Below, piece by piece: positions 63,658 through 64,000 of a stretch of 64,000 bases of DNA. Position numbers and translations under genes: made by a program. The first letter of the stretch is position 1; each line of letters begins with the position of its first letter. The stretch covers positions 11,287,818-11,351,817 of the forward strand of contig OZ037772.1 of assembly GCA_964035545.1 (NCBI GenBank). The letters are read 5' to 3'. Below the pieces are notes generated by a model. The model worked only from the letters and a program-made list of their open reading frames with translations. It searched no databases and had not been told where the DNA came from. Source of the DNA: Bugula neritina. Taxonomy: Eukaryota; Bryozoa; Gymnolaemata; Cheilostomatida; Bugulidae.

Positions 63658-64000
63658 GATTATATTCAAGTGTTATCATTAAAATACGAATGATGAAATA
63701 AATGACAAGCAGACTGCAAACGGCATGGTAGGTTAATTTAAATATTTTTAATAGTAAAAATATTTAAAGCCAGTCCTTTGCACAAAATAGGTAATTCAGT
63801 TATATCTGTGTTGTGTTTTTGCCAAGTTGCTTCTAGTTAATGCAGCAGCTATGAAACTATAGCCTGCATTTTATTGAGCAAAACTCGTTTAAAGCTAGCC
63901 ATGTCACTCCTTTCCTATATATACCAAGATTTCGAAAAGATTTTAAAAACTATTTGCAAAAATACTTTGCTTAAAATACTAGATGCAATTTAGACATGGA

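Overview
This window is nuclear DNA of an invertebrate animal. It is AT-rich, the genes are cut into many short exons (48-325 bp) with consensus splice sites, and the protein families (voltage-gated calcium channel, Rho exchange factor, QSOX, TRMT44) are eukaryotic. No operon, CRISPR array or prokaryotic feature is present. A protostome, perhaps lophotrochozoan, is my guess; the sequence does not settle it.

Layout. (1) 1-12.1 kb, minus strand: 5' two thirds of domains I-II of a Cav2-type calcium channel alpha-1 subunit, running off the left edge inside the domain II pore loop. (2) 12.1-20.6 kb: long intron or intergenic DNA holding a MITE, an ATAAT-type array and three tandem copies of a 1.3-kb unit. 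(3) 20.6-25.6 kb, minus: five phase-ordered coding exons that are either the long N-terminus of the same channel or a separate gene. (4) 26.3-34.6 kb, plus: a 14-exon DH-PH-C1 Rho exchange factor. It is head-to-head with (3) and tail-to-tail with (5). (5) 34.9-42.2 kb, minus: TRMT44, the tRNA(Ser) Um44 methyltransferase. (6) 45.2-47.5 kb, plus: a small Ser/Thr-rich single-pass membrane protein with phase 1 introns only. (7) 48.6-53.0 kb, plus: a small secreted protein with a ShKT cysteine domain. (8) 54.3-58.8 kb, minus: quiescin sulfhydryl oxidase (QSOX). (9) 59-64 kb: mostly gene-poor, with one orphan exon candidate, a foldback element and a SINE.

Repeats are dense. There is one tRNA-derived SINE family (7 full copies and a fragment), an hAT-like element family with 8-bp target duplications (3 copies), several MITE or foldback families, and many minisatellites.

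The most unusual pattern is that minisatellites repeatedly start exactly at splice junctions. In the clearest cases the repeat unit contains the exon end together with its splice site, so the array multiplies usable 5' or 3' splice sites (Cav2 S4-S5 exon, RhoGEF C1 exon, RhoGEF exon 12, and more weakly QSOX exon 9, the 25.3-kb exon and others). Two of these arrays keep the reading frame (9-residue and 18-residue steps) and one would truncate the protein. The Cav2 gene also carries an AT-AC (U12-type) intron.

All exon models were built by eye from splice signals, phase and family resemblance; none is backed by transcripts.
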